NCBI GenBank assembly: GCA_964627195.1 | Contig: CAZVJU010000026.1 | Span: forward strand, 1 to 15,550 | DNA: 15,550 nt | Reading direction: 5' to 3' | Source: CAZVJU01 sp964627195 | GTDB taxonomy: Bacteria; Patescibacteriota; Microgenomatia; UBA8517 | Part shown: one piece after another, positions 1-5,871 of the stretch | Layout of the letters: each line of letters begins with the position of its first letter | Numbering within the stretch: the stretch's first letter is position 1 | Notes under the pieces: model-generated | Database searches by the model: none | Told to the model about the DNA's origin: nothing | The model's input: only the letters and a program-made list of their open reading frames with translations | Position numbers and translations under genes: made by a program

Positions 1-46
1 CATCCTGCGCTGCAAGCAGCGAGGTATTCGCTGGTTCTAGAATAAG

Positions 47-481
47 TTATAATATCTCAGCTATAACTTCGCCTCCGAGGCGCTTTTTCAAAGCACCTCT
101 TGAGGACATAACCCCGCGAGGTGTCGAAATAATAAGGATAGATGGTTCTTTCCTTGCTTCTAACTCACTTACCTTTATATATATTCTTAAACCAGGTTTT
201 GAAACCAACCTGACCTTGGTTAAAAGTGGCTCTTTTTTCCTAAAAGCAAGTTGTACGGTTAACATTTCCTTATCGCTTCCCATCTCTTCAACATACCTTT
301 CCTCCATCAGAGTCTTGGCAACAGCTTTTATAAGATTTGTACTCGGAACTGTGACAATTTTTTTGCCCGCCAAACCTGCATTTTTGAGACGGGTAAGAAA
401 ATCACCCACCGGATAATTTCCTGTAATACTCTGAACACTTTTAACTTTCTTCTCTTTTTGCGTATCTTTTATTTTTTGCAT
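47..481 (-). CDS. rpsH: 30S ribosomal protein S8 (uS8)
   Basis: S8 binds the central domain of 16S rRNA (helix 21 region) early in 30S assembly. Family blocks seen are GDFLTRLKNA (residues 26-35), SKPGLRIY (94-101), ISTPRGVMS (118-126) and a GGEVI end. The protein has 144 residues, against about 130 usually. The excess is a lysine/glutamine-rich stretch of about 20 residues before the first conserved block. The only other in-frame Met codons lie inside the conserved core, so this start is kept even though no Shine-Dalgarno is visible. It follows rpsN as in a standard spc operon, after a 92-base gap that contains a family hairpin and unpaired half-arms. S8 is the spc autoregulator in E. coli; no such site could be recognised here. 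Confidence 0.95.
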   Translation of the reverse strand: MQKIKDTQKEKKVKSVQSITGNYPVGDFLTRLKNAGLAGKKIVTVPSTNLIKAVAKTLMEERYVEEMGSDKEMLTVQLAFRKKEPLLTKVRLVSKPGLRIYIKVSELEARKEPSILIISTPRGVMSSRGALKKRLGGEVIAEIL

Positions 482-573
482 TTTATTTTTTCTTTGTCTA
501 ACTTTCTTTTTCTGACTTTGTATGTGTTCGTTTCTTTGCCGTCCTTTCTTTCATAAAGAAAGGACGAGTTGAT
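482..573 (-). repeat. rpsN-rpsH intercistronic hairpin (family copy A) plus half-arms
   Basis: A perfect 11-bp inverted repeat, GTCCTTTCTTT (541-551) and AAAGAAAGGAC (555-565), has a 3-nt loop and lies 8 nt after the rpsN stop. Nearer rpsH there is an unpaired arm, CTTTGTCTAACTTTCTTTT (492-510), followed by TCTGACTTTG (511-520). Those two match the arms of the copies in other gaps of this operon. Neither strand shows the T-tract of an intrinsic terminator next to the stem. The function is unknown. Confidence 0.85.
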
Positions 574-759
574 TTACCAGCTTGCCTTTCTGACTCCCGG
601 AATTTCACCTTTGTGGGCAAGTTCTCGAAAACAAAGTCGACAAAGCCCAAATTTTCTCATATAAGCCCTGTTCCTTCCGCAAAGACGACATCTGTTTCTA
701 TAACGGATTTTATATTTTAGTTTTTTAGTTTCTCGTACAACTTTTGCTGTTCTAGCCAT
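574..759 (-). CDS. rpsN: 30S ribosomal protein S14, zinc-binding type (uS14)
   Basis: S14 sits in the 30S head near S3 and S10. This is the short zinc form. With the start at 759 it has 61 residues, the usual size for the type, and carries C24-x2-C27 and C40-x2-C43 for one zinc ion. It also has the conserved MRKFGLCRLCFRELAHKGEIPGVRKASW end. The frame extends 13 codons further upstream to 798. I chose the ATG at 759 because MARTA is a typical S14 start and AAAGGGG lies 6 nt before it, one of the few clear Shine-Dalgarno motifs in this window. The gene lies between rplE and rpsH, its usual place. Confidence 0.93.
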   Translation of the reverse strand: MARTAKVVRETKKLKYKIRYRNRCRLCGRNRAYMRKFGLCRLCFRELAHKGEIPGVRKASW

Positions 760-808
760 AAAGCCCCTTTCAGTCGCAGAACAAAATGCAAAGCCCAAAG
801 AACATAGA

Positions 809-1387
809 TTAACTTTTCTCCTTTGCTCTTTGCTCTTTGCTCTCTACGCTAATTTTCTCAAACGGCATTCCCAATAATTCAAGTAACCTTTTTGATTTTT
901 CAGTGTCTTTGGTATCTGTCACTATAGTTATTTCAAGACCCCTAGCTTGTGTCTTTGCAAGGTCGATCTCCGGAAATACGTTGTGTTCACTTATCCCCAA
1001 AGTGTAGTTACCGTATTTATCAAAACTGACTAGGCTAACACCCCTAAAATCCCGTAAGCGGGGAAGACTGATAGAAAAAAGTTTGTCTAAAAAAGAATAC
1101 ATTCTCTTTCCTCTCAAAGTTACTTTTAAACCCACTGGCATACCCCGTCGAATTCCAAAACTTGCCACTGAGATAGATGCAGCCCTTACTGACGGAATTT
1201 GGCCGGTGATTGCTGCAAAGTCTTTCTTAATCTGCTCAAAGCCGGTTTTATCTCGTGCTGCTTCACCGACCCCGGAATTTACTATAACCTTGGTTATTTT
1301 AGGAACAGCCAATAAATTGGCAATCCCAAATTCATTTGAGAGCGTTTCCCTAACACTAGTTTCGTATTTCTCTTTTAGTCGATTCAT
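809..1387 (-). CDS. rplE: 50S ribosomal protein L5 (uL5)
   Basis: L5 binds 5S rRNA and joins it to the 50S central protuberance. Seen in order are VPKITKVIVNSGVGEA (about 28-43), GIRRGMPVGLKVTLRG (about 78-93), LPRLRDFRGVS, GNYTLGISEH with FPEI, and LLGMPF. The start used is the ATG at 1387, giving MNRLKEKY, the standard L5 start and 192 residues; AGGA lies just upstream. An ATG at 1405 would add six residues (MCPIGP) with no homology. The last ten residues (about SKEQRAKEKS) are a low-complexity tail encoded by a 7-bp tandem repeat and go beyond the usual L5 end. rplX ends 32 bases upstream; the gap holds the palindrome GTCCTATAGGAC (1390-1401). Confidence 0.94.
   Translation of the reverse strand: MNRLKEKYETSVRETLSNEFGIANLLAVPKITKVIVNSGVGEAARDKTGFEQIKKDFAAITGQIPSVRAASISVASFGIRRGMPVGLKVTLRGKRMYSFLDKLFSISLPRLRDFRGVSLVSFDKYGNYTLGISEHNVFPEIDLAKTQARGLEITIVTDTKDTEKSKRLLELLGMPFEKISVESKEQRAKEKS
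821..841. repeat. Three tandem CTTTGCT units in the 3' end of rplE
   Basis: CTTTGCT occurs three times head to tail on the plus strand. Read on the minus strand it encodes most of the hydrophilic L5 tail. Seven is not a multiple of three, so loss or gain of one unit would shift the frame and change the L5 C-terminus, a potential slippage site. Confidence 0.85.
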
Positions 1388-1419
1388 AGGTCCTATAGGA
1401 CACATAAGACGTATAAGTC

Positions 1420-1740
1420 TTATTTCTTTTTAGTATTTATTTCCCCTCCGCACTTTCTACAAATTCTTACTTTTTCGTCTCTAACAACTTTAAAACCCGC
1501 TCTTGTTAGTTTGGAACATTTTGGACAAACAATCGCCAACTTCGAAAAGGCAATAGGTCGTGGTATCTCGTATATTCCCCCCTTTCGTCCAGGAACATTT
1601 TTAACATGTTTTTTATATATATTTATTCCCGGAACTACCGCTTTTCCTTCTTTTACTAAAATTCGCTCAATGACACCATCCCTTCCCTTGTCCTTCCCTG
1701 ATGTTATTTTTATTTTGTCTCCGACTTTGAACTTTAACAT
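1420..1740 (-). CDS. rplX: 50S ribosomal protein L24 (uL24)
   Basis: L24 starts 50S assembly by binding the 5' domain of 23S rRNA. The N-terminus is a KOW-type SH3 barrel: KVGDKIKITSGKDKGRDGVIERI at residues 5-27. It is followed by the conserved GINIYKKHVKNV and GGIYEIPRPIAFSKLAIVCPKC segments. Cys72, Cys75, Cys94 and Cys97 form two CxxC knuckles and probably bind zinc, as in many bacterial L24 proteins. The length of 106 residues is normal. It lies between rplN and rplE. No Shine-Dalgarno is seen; a 9-bp inverted repeat occupies the gap upstream. Confidence 0.95.
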   Translation of the reverse strand: MLKFKVGDKIKITSGKDKGRDGVIERILVKEGKAVVPGINIYKKHVKNVPGRKGGIYEIPRPIAFSKLAIVCPKCSKLTRAGFKVVRDEKVRICRKCGGEINTKKK

Positions 1741-1743
1741 ATT

Positions 1744-1790
1744 AGGTAAAAGGTAAATGTTAAAAGGATTTAATTTGTTTTCTTTTACCT
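1744..1790. repeat. 9-bp inverted repeat in the rplN-rplX gap
   Basis: AGGTAAAAG (1744-1752) and CTTTTACCT (1782-1790) are exact complements 29 nt apart, and fill most of the 65-base gap between rplN and rplX. The surrounding minus-strand text is purine-rich (GGTGAAAGTTGAAAGG). It differs in sequence from the AACTTTCTTT hairpins in other gaps of the operon. The role is unknown; a weak intercistronic hairpin is possible. Confidence 0.55.
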
Positions 1791-1805
1791 TTCAACTTTC
1801 ACCTG

Positions 1806-2171
1806 TCAAACTACCTCTCTTGCTAACGATGCGATTTTGGTATAGCCTTTTTCTTTCACTTCACGAGCAATCGGCCCTAAGACACGGGTACCGCGTGGCA
1901 TACCTTGCTTATCAATTACCACTCCTGCATTATCATCAAAACGCACATAACTTCCGTCGCTTCTTTTTACTTCTTTTTTTGTACGGACAACAAGGACTTG
2001 CACTTTTTCCCGATCCGACACAACTCCGTTAGGATCGGCCCCATTCACAACTGCTCTTACTATCTGACCAACTGTTGCCGTTCTTCCTACTTTAGTAGAA
2101 ATACCAATTACTTTAAGCTTTTTGGCTCCAGTATTATCTGCCGGTTTTAAAACAGTTCCTAATTGAATCAT
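1806..2171 (-). CDS. rplN: 50S ribosomal protein L14 (uL14)
   Basis: L14 lies at the 30S-50S interface, beside L19 and near bridge B8. The sequence is canonical over its whole 121 residues: MIQLGTVLKPADNTGAKKLKVIGI at the start, VGQIVRAVV, then DDNAGVVIDKQGMPRGTRVLGPIAREV toward the end. The standard MIQ start fixes the initiation codon. It is the first gene of the spc part of the cluster but shows no promoter of its own. A 12-bp hairpin ends 9 nt before the ATG. Confidence 0.97.
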   Translation of the reverse strand: MIQLGTVLKPADNTGAKKLKVIGISTKVGRTATVGQIVRAVVNGADPNGVVSDREKVQVLVVRTKKEVKRSDGSYVRFDDNAGVVIDKQGMPRGTRVLGPIAREVKEKGYTKIASLAREVV

Positions 2172-2180
2172 AACCTTAAT

Positions 2181-2207
2181 CTAACTTTCTTTTCTAAAGA
2201 AAGTTAG
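2181..2207 (-). repeat. rpsQ-rplN intercistronic hairpin (family copy B)
   Basis: CTAACTTTCTTT (2181-2192) and AAAGAAAGTTAG (2196-2207) pair perfectly over 12 bp with a 3-nt loop. The hairpin lies 13 nt after the rpsQ stop and 9 nt before the rplN ATG. The arms are the same as those of the long element at 5468-5572 and differ by one matched pair change from copies C and D. Confidence 0.9.
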
Positions 2208-2220
2208 GCAATGAAAAAAA

Positions 2221-2481
2221 CTATGCCCTACCTCCAGATGGCTTTTTTGATATTGAATTTAGTATCTCACTAATTTTCCACTTTTTGGTTTTACTGTATG
2301 GTTTACTTGCAACAAAATGAACCGCTTGACCAGCTTTGGCACCAATCTCATCGTGGACTTGATATTTCTTATTTCTTTTAACCCGCTTTTTATATATCGG
2401 ATCAACCACTACCCGTTCAACACTCACCGTTGCGGTTTTTTCCATCTTCTTTGATATAACTTTTCCTGTAAATATTTTCAT
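2221..2481 (-). CDS. rpsQ: 30S ribosomal protein S17 (uS17)
   Basis: S17 is an OB-fold protein that binds the 5' domain of 16S rRNA. Seen are FTGKVISKKMEKTATVSVERVVVDPIYKKRVKRNKKYQVHDE (residues 4-45) and the later GQAVHFVASKPYSKTKKWKISEIL, both diagnostic of the family. The length of 86 residues is normal. It starts 3 nt after the rpmC stop, so the two are probably translationally coupled. It is followed by the hairpin in front of rplN. Confidence 0.96.
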   Translation of the reverse strand: MKIFTGKVISKKMEKTATVSVERVVVDPIYKKRVKRNKKYQVHDEIGAKAGQAVHFVASKPYSKTKKWKISEILNSISKKPSGGRA

Positions 2482-2484
2482 CTG

Positions 2485-2715
2485 TTATTTCTTGGCCATT
2501 TCTTTCTGATCTTTTTCTAATATCTCTTTCTCTCTTTTTACCGTCAGGACTTGGGCTAAATCATGGGCCAAGTTCTTAATTTTTTTCAAGTTTTTTTCTT
2601 TAGATACCGAAATATCTACCTTTGTTTTTACCAAATCAAGACGCATTTTACTTACTAATTTTGTCAATTCTTCGGATGATTTTGATCTAAAAGTTTGTAA
2701 CTCTTTTTTCTTCAT
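2485..2715 (-). CDS. rpmC: 50S ribosomal protein L29 (uL29)
   Basis: L29 is a small two-helix protein near the peptide exit tunnel, where it forms part of the chaperone and targeting-factor dock with L23. The sequence is almost fully helical and charged. It begins MKKKELQTFRSKSSEELTKLVSKMRLDLVKTKVD, matching the family pattern of E-L plus L-R-F/L. At 76 residues it is about 10 longer than usual, with extra lysine/glutamate-rich sequence at the C-terminus. Its position between rplP and rpsQ supports the call. Confidence 0.93.
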   Translation of the reverse strand: MKKKELQTFRSKSSEELTKLVSKMRLDLVKTKVDISVSKEKNLKKIKNLAHDLAQVLTVKREKEILEKDQKEMAKK

Positions 2716-2735
2716 AGCTTTTTATACTGCTTGCC

Positions 2736-3152
2736 TTAAGCCTCGCCTTCACGACTTATTATTCTTGTTTTAAACGGTAACTTCGCACCTGCTTTGGCAA
2801 ATGCCAACTTGACAACCTCTTCACCAATTCCGGTAACTTCATAAATAATTTTTCCGGGCCTCACTACAGCCACATACCTATCGATCTCTCCCTTCCCTCC
2901 ACCCATGCGCTGTCCGGCGGGTCTCGAGGTCACGGGTTTATCAGGAAAGACTCGTATCCACATTCTACCTCCTTTTTTAAGACTATGGGTGACCGCCCGT
3001 CTACCAGCCTCAATTTGTTTAGCGGACAGCCAAGCGCATTCTAATGCTTTTAAGCCATAATCACCAAAAGCTAAAACCGAACCTCGGGTTGCTTTTCCTC
3101 TTCTTCTTCCTCTAAAATCTTTCCGGTATTTTCTGCGTTTGGGCTCGAGCAT
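2736..3152 (-). CDS. rplP: 50S ribosomal protein L16 (uL16)
   Basis: L16 helps shape the A-site tRNA cradle of the 50S subunit. The sequence from MLEPKRRKYRKDFRGRRRG through FGDYGLKALE, ESR-like turn, WIRVFPDKPVTSRPAGQRMGGGKG is canonical, giving 138 residues, the usual size. The frame opens at an ATG at 3179, but the nine extra codons (MKKESQAKK) are read from the 3' arm of a family hairpin and have no homology. I therefore use the ATG at 3152, whose MLEPKR matches the normal L16 start. No Shine-Dalgarno is visible, only an A-run directly before the ATG. Confidence 0.94.
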   Translation of the reverse strand: MLEPKRRKYRKDFRGRRRGKATRGSVLAFGDYGLKALECAWLSAKQIEAGRRAVTHSLKKGGRMWIRVFPDKPVTSRPAGQRMGGGKGEIDRYVAVVRPGKIIYEVTGIGEEVVKLAFAKAGAKLPFKTRIISREGEA

Positions 3153-3162
3153 TTTTTTTGCC

Positions 3163-3189
3163 TGACTTTCTTTTTTCAAAAGAAAGTCA
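3163..3189 (-). repeat. rpsC-rplP intercistronic hairpin (family copy C)
   Basis: TGACTTTCTTTT (3163-3174) and AAAAGAAAGTCA (3178-3189) form a perfect 12-bp stem with a 3-nt loop. It lies 7 nt after the rpsC stop and 10 nt before the chosen rplP ATG. Compared with copy B, the A-T pair at one stem position is G-C, changed in both arms. Confidence 0.9.
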
Positions 3190-3196
3190 AAAAGGG

Positions 3197-3853
3197 TTAT
3201 TCCTCTTCAGGTTTCTTATGAATATACACTTTCACTCCGACATAGCCTCTTTTCAAAAGAGCGGGAACCTGAGCGTAATCGATATTTTCTCGTAACGTCT
3301 GGGTAGGAACAGATCCTTGATGAAATTTTTCTCTTCGTGAAATTTCTGCTCCTCCAATTCTCCCGGCAAGAACAACTTTTACTCCGAGAGCCCCGGATTG
3401 CATAACCCTCTCCATTGTCTTTGCTATCACCCTTCTATGGGGAATTCTTCTTTCCAGCTCCGTAACTATCCGAGCTGCAATCAGATACGCTGATAGTTCA
3501 GGATTCTTCACTTCGTTTACCTGAAGGTCAACCTTTACATCTGTTATCTTCTTTCCTCGAACTTGTCGAAGGATTTCAAGAATAAACTTTTTCAAGTCTT
3601 CGAGGCCGGTTCCACCTCGTCCGATCACAACTCCCGGGCGAGAAACAACCAAAGTAATCTGTATACTTTTGGGCAACCTCTCTATCTCAACTCTTGTTAT
3701 GCCACCAAGTTTCAATCTTTCCATAAGGGCCTTTCGTACCGTAATGTCTTCTAAAAGGTAATCTTTATAATGTGCATCGTCCGAAAACCACCGAGACTTC
3801 CACGGCAAAAATGTACCTACCCTAAAACCGATTGGATTAACTTTTTGTCCCAT
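3197..3853 (-). CDS. rpsC: 30S ribosomal protein S3 (uS3)
   Basis: S3 lies at the mRNA entry tunnel in the 30S head and takes part in mRNA unwinding. It begins MGQKVNPIGFRVG, the family's fixed start. A type II KH domain with its GxxG loop GRGG is at residues 78-81. The C-terminal domain has GRIGGAEISRRE (164-175) and the QTLRENIDY segment. The length of 218 residues is normal. The order rplV-rpsC-rplP is standard. The upstream gap is an AT-rich repeat that also encodes the L22 tail. Confidence 0.97.
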   Translation of the reverse strand: MGQKVNPIGFRVGTFLPWKSRWFSDDAHYKDYLLEDITVRKALMERLKLGGITRVEIERLPKSIQITLVVSRPGVVIGRGGTGLEDLKKFILEILRQVRGKKITDVKVDLQVNEVKNPELSAYLIAARIVTELERRIPHRRVIAKTMERVMQSGALGVKVVLAGRIGGAEISRREKFHQGSVPTQTLRENIDYAQVPALLKRGYVGVKVYIHKKPEEE

Positions 3854-3862
3854 ACTTTAGTT

Positions 3863-3985
3863 AAATCAAAAATTAAATATCAAAATGCAAAAAGACATAT
3901 TAAAAATAAAAATATTATTACTGCTTTATTCTTTCTGCCTTTTTACTTTGTGTATTTGATATTTGATTTTTAATATTTGATTTTT
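3863..3985. repeat. AT-rich imperfect inverted repeat spanning the end of rplV
   Basis: The plus strand has AAAAATTAAATATCAAAAT near 3868-3886 and, about 70 nt on, an inverted near-copy at 3954-3985, itself made of short TTTGAT / ATATTTGATTTTT units. The right half lies inside rplV and encodes most of its unusual C-terminal tail; the left half lies in the rplV-rpsC gap. Very AT-rich repeats of this style recur between genes in some small-genome bacteria, which I recall but cannot check here. Confidence 0.6.
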
Positions 3986-4364
3986 CTGATTCGGATCTAT
4001 TAATCACTTTATTTTCAGGTTTGACTTCTTTATCACCTTTAGCTGTAAGTACTACCCTAATATGACTCATCCTTTTCTTATACGGCTTTGCGCGTCCCCG
4101 TGCCCCAGCTCGAAATCGTTTTAAACGGGGTCCCTCGTTTATTTGAATTTCTTTAAAAGATAGCGTTTCTTCATTCAGACCTCTCTGTCTTGCATTTGCT
4201 ACAGCGCTTCTTACTACCTTTTCTAAAGATTTGGCAGATCTTTTACCCGCAAAAGGTAACCTCTCTACTGCCTCAGAAGGCGAAAGCTTTTTAATCAAAG
4301 CCACTACCTCCCGCAGCTTTTTAGGCGAAGCCAAAACAAATTTTTGTGTTGCTATTATATCCAT
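3918..4364 (-). CDS. rplV: 50S ribosomal protein L22 (uL22) with repeat-derived C-terminal tail
   Basis: L22 spans the 50S subunit, and its long beta hairpin lines the exit tunnel. Seen are ASPKKLREVVALIKKLSPSEAVERL (12-36), AVANARQRGLNEETL (54-68), the basic tunnel loop RLKRFRAGARGRAKPYKKR (80-98) and the closing HIRVVLTAKG (101-110). A normal L22 stops near residue 110. This one runs to 148 with a polar Asn/Ser/Lys/Gln tail whose DNA is an AT-rich repeat. The tail looks like read-through into repeat sequence, not a domain. The gene begins 3 nt after the rpsS stop, so coupling is likely; no Shine-Dalgarno is visible. Confidence 0.94.
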   Translation of the reverse strand: MDIIATQKFVLASPKKLREVVALIKKLSPSEAVERLPFAGKRSAKSLEKVVRSAVANARQRGLNEETLSFKEIQINEGPRLKRFRAGARGRAKPYKKRMSHIRVVLTAKGDKEVKPENKVINRSESEKSNIKNQISNTQSKKAERIKQ

Positions 4365-4367
4365 AAA

Positions 4368-4649
4368 TTACGTCTTTTCTAAAAGCCGCTTGACAACCTG
4401 ACCATGACCTCTGAATGTTCTTGTGGGGGCAAATTCTCCAAGCCTGTGGCCAACCATATCTTCCGTAACAAACACATCAATAAAAACCCTGCCATTATGG
4501 ACCTTAAAATATTTGCCAACAAATTCGGGAGGTACCTGGCTATCACGCATCCAGGTTTTTATGGGATTTCCTTTATCTCCCATTCCCGCCCTTACCTTTT
4601 TGATAAGGCGCTCATCTACATAAGGTCCTTTTTTTGAACTACGGCTCAT
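4368..4649 (-). CDS. rpsS: 30S ribosomal protein S19 (uS19)
   Basis: S19 forms a head complex with S13 and contacts the A-site finger. The full 93-residue sequence is typical: MSRSSKKGPYVDERL at the start, IKTWMRDSQVPPEFVGKYFKVHNGRVFIDVFVTEDMVGHRLGEFAPTRTFRGHG in the middle, and a basic end. The length is normal. It lies between rplB and rplV. The hairpin of copy D lies 19 nt before the ATG and no Shine-Dalgarno is visible. Confidence 0.97.
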   Translation of the reverse strand: MSRSSKKGPYVDERLIKKVRAGMGDKGNPIKTWMRDSQVPPEFVGKYFKVHNGRVFIDVFVTEDMVGHRLGEFAPTRTFRGHGQVVKRLLEKT

Positions 4650-4663
4650 GTTAAGTATTTTTT

Positions 4664-4697
4664 CTTTGTCTGACTTTCTTTCCTAAAGAAAGTCAGA
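4664..4697 (-). repeat. rplB-rpsS intercistronic hairpin (family copy D)
   Basis: TCTGACTTTCTTT (4669-4681) and AAAGAAAGTCAGA (4685-4697) make a perfect 13-bp stem with a 3-nt loop, 6 nt after the rplB stop. The left arm continues outward as CTTTG (4664-4668). The same extension flanks the unpaired arm at 492-510 and, in inverted orientation, the right arm of the long copy near 5577. Conservation outside the stem suggests a shared origin of the copies. Confidence 0.9.
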
Positions 4698-4703
4698 GTA
4701 AGG

Positions 4704-5459
4704 TTATCCTACGTGCGGCCCTTTCTTTCTCGGCTTCACAATTAACTTGTTCGAATATTTTTTATGTTTTCTTGTTTTTCCAACGGCAGGCTTGCCGTAA
4801 GGAGTTTTAGGGTACTTCATACCAATTCCGCTTCGACCCTCTCCCCCTCCGTGAGGATGGGCTGCCGGGTGCATCGCAATACCCCGGACACTAGGCCGAA
4901 TCCCCATATGTCTTTTCGCACCGGCTTTACCAAGGTTTCTTGTCCGTATCTCAATATTCCCGACTTGGCCTATTGTAGCCCAACATCTAGGATTAAATCT
5001 TCGCGTTTCACCAGAAGAGATTCTGACAAGAACGTAGTTTTCTTCCTTTCCCAATACTTGTGCAGTTCCTCCGGCTGACTTAACAATTTGTCCTCCTTTT
5101 CCCGGAGTTATCTCTATATTGTGAATCTGAGTACCCGCTGGAAGATTTTGAAGAGGAAGGGCGTTTCCTATCTCCAAAGGCGCAGACTCCGAGGCTATAA
5201 CTTTATCGCCTTCCTTTAAGCCACTAGGTGCAAGGATGTGGCGTCTATCTCCGTCTTGATATTTTACCATAGCAATCTTTGAGTTTCTATTCGGATCATA
5301 AAGGATTGATTCAATCACTCCCCAGACATCCTTCTTTTCGCGCTTAAAATCAATTTCCCGCAAAAATCTCTTCTGCCTGCCGCCTTGATGCCGGACAGAA
5401 ATATGACCCTTTGCATCTCTGCCTGATTTTTTTGATAAAAGTGTCAATAGCTGTCTCAT
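4704..5459 (-). CDS. rplB: 50S ribosomal protein L2 (uL2), N-terminus missing
   Basis: L2 binds 23S rRNA next to the peptidyl transferase centre and is needed for subunit association. The body is canonical: RHQGGRQKRFLREIDFKR (about 23-40), YDPNRNSKIAMVKYQDGDRRHILAP, LPAGTQIHNIEITPGKGGQIVKSAG, LGKAGAKRHMG, RPSVRGIAMHP, and HPHGGGEGR (201-209) with the conserved His near the catalytic centre. At 251 residues it is shorter than the usual ~275. Aligned by eye to E. coli L2, it begins near residue 29, so the usual N-terminal segment with the TSPGRR-type motif is absent. An in-frame stop lies 11 codons upstream with no alternative start between. No missing segment appears in other frames of the gap, which is filled by a 105-bp inverted-repeat element. 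Confidence 0.94.
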   Translation of the reverse strand: MRQLLTLLSKKSGRDAKGHISVRHQGGRQKRFLREIDFKREKKDVWGVIESILYDPNRNSKIAMVKYQDGDRRHILAPSGLKEGDKVIASESAPLEIGNALPLQNLPAGTQIHNIEITPGKGGQIVKSAGGTAQVLGKEENYVLVRISSGETRRFNPRCWATIGQVGNIEIRTRNLGKAGAKRHMGIRPSVRGIAMHPAAHPHGGGEGRSGIGMKYPKTPYGKPAVGKTRKHKKYSNKLIVKPRKKGPHVG

Positions 5460-5467
5460 AAACGTAC

Positions 5468-5572
5468 TCTAACTTTCTTTTAGAGCAAGCTCACGCTTAG
5501 CTTGCAGCTTGCGTCTCGAACTTACGCTCTCGTCGTAAGACTAGCTTAAGACTTCGTCAAAAGAAAGTTAGA
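5468..5572 (-). repeat. Long inverted-repeat element (family copy E) in the rplW-rplB gap
   Basis: The outer arms TCTAACTTTCTTTT (5468-5481) and AAAAGAAAGTTAGA (5559-5572) are perfect 14-bp complements and match the short hairpins of other gaps. Here they enclose 77 nt instead of 3. Inside are two more perfect inverted repeats: GCAAGCT/AGCTTGC around 5485-5505 and CTTACG (5521-5526)/CGTAAG (5534-5539). There is also a direct repeat of GCAAGCT (minus strand). The folded RNA would be a multi-branched structure closed by the common stem. It lies 11 nt after the rplW stop and 8 nt before the rplB ATG. No open reading frame is evident inside, so it resembles a small non-autonomous repeat. Confidence 0.85.
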
Positions 5573-5583
5573 CAAAGGAAAAC

Positions 5584-5871
5584 TCATTTTTGCTTCTTCT
5601 TAGTCTCAAATAAATCTATTTTTTCCTTGTCTCTCAAAGTAACAATCGCTTTTTTTCCCGGCAAAATCACCCGTTTTCTTCCGGAACTTGTTCTTTTTTT
5701 CTCTCCTGGCTCCTTTAGGGTTCTTACTTTCGTGACATGGACATCAAATATTTCCCCGATCAGCTTCTTAATTTGGTATTTAGTCAAATTTCTGTCGACC
5801 CGAAAACTATACTTCCCGCTTTCGGCAAGTTTGGTAGTTTTTTCTGTGAGTATCGGTTCAAGTTTTGTCAT
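5584..5871 (-). CDS. rplW: 50S ribosomal protein L23 (uL23)
   Basis: L23 lies at the tunnel exit and is the main docking site for trigger factor and SRP. Seen are PILTEKTTKLAESGKYSFRVDRNLTKYQIKKLIGEIFDVHVTKVRTL (residues 6-52), the family's core, then the basic loop RTSSGRKRVILPGKKAIVTLRDKEKIDLF. The 95 residues are normal. Its ATG overlaps the rplD stop by four bases (ATGA at 5868-5871), a typical translational coupling. It is followed by the large inverted-repeat element. Confidence 0.96.
   Translation of the reverse strand: MTKLEPILTEKTTKLAESGKYSFRVDRNLTKYQIKKLIGEIFDVHVTKVRTLKEPGEKKRTSSGRKRVILPGKKAIVTLRDKEKIDLFETKKKQK

Noticed and set aside
1..46. Possible rplF start: the first three bases read ATG on the minus strand, and rplF normally follows rpsH
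   Set aside because: Only the start codon would be inside the window, and there is no Shine-Dalgarno or coding sequence to support it.
3153..3179. Nine-codon N-terminal extension of L16
   Set aside because: It is read from the arm of the intercistronic hairpin and has no homology; L16 normally begins at the MLEPKR equivalent.
5468..5572. tRNA or tRNA-like gene in the rplW-rplB gap
   Set aside because: There are several stems, but no T-loop or anticodon arm consensus, no CCA end, and stem lengths do not fit a tRNA.
482..5583. CRISPR array formed by the repeated arms
   Set aside because: The repeats are palindromic, lie singly in gaps between ribosomal-protein genes hundreds of bases apart, and have no regular spacers.
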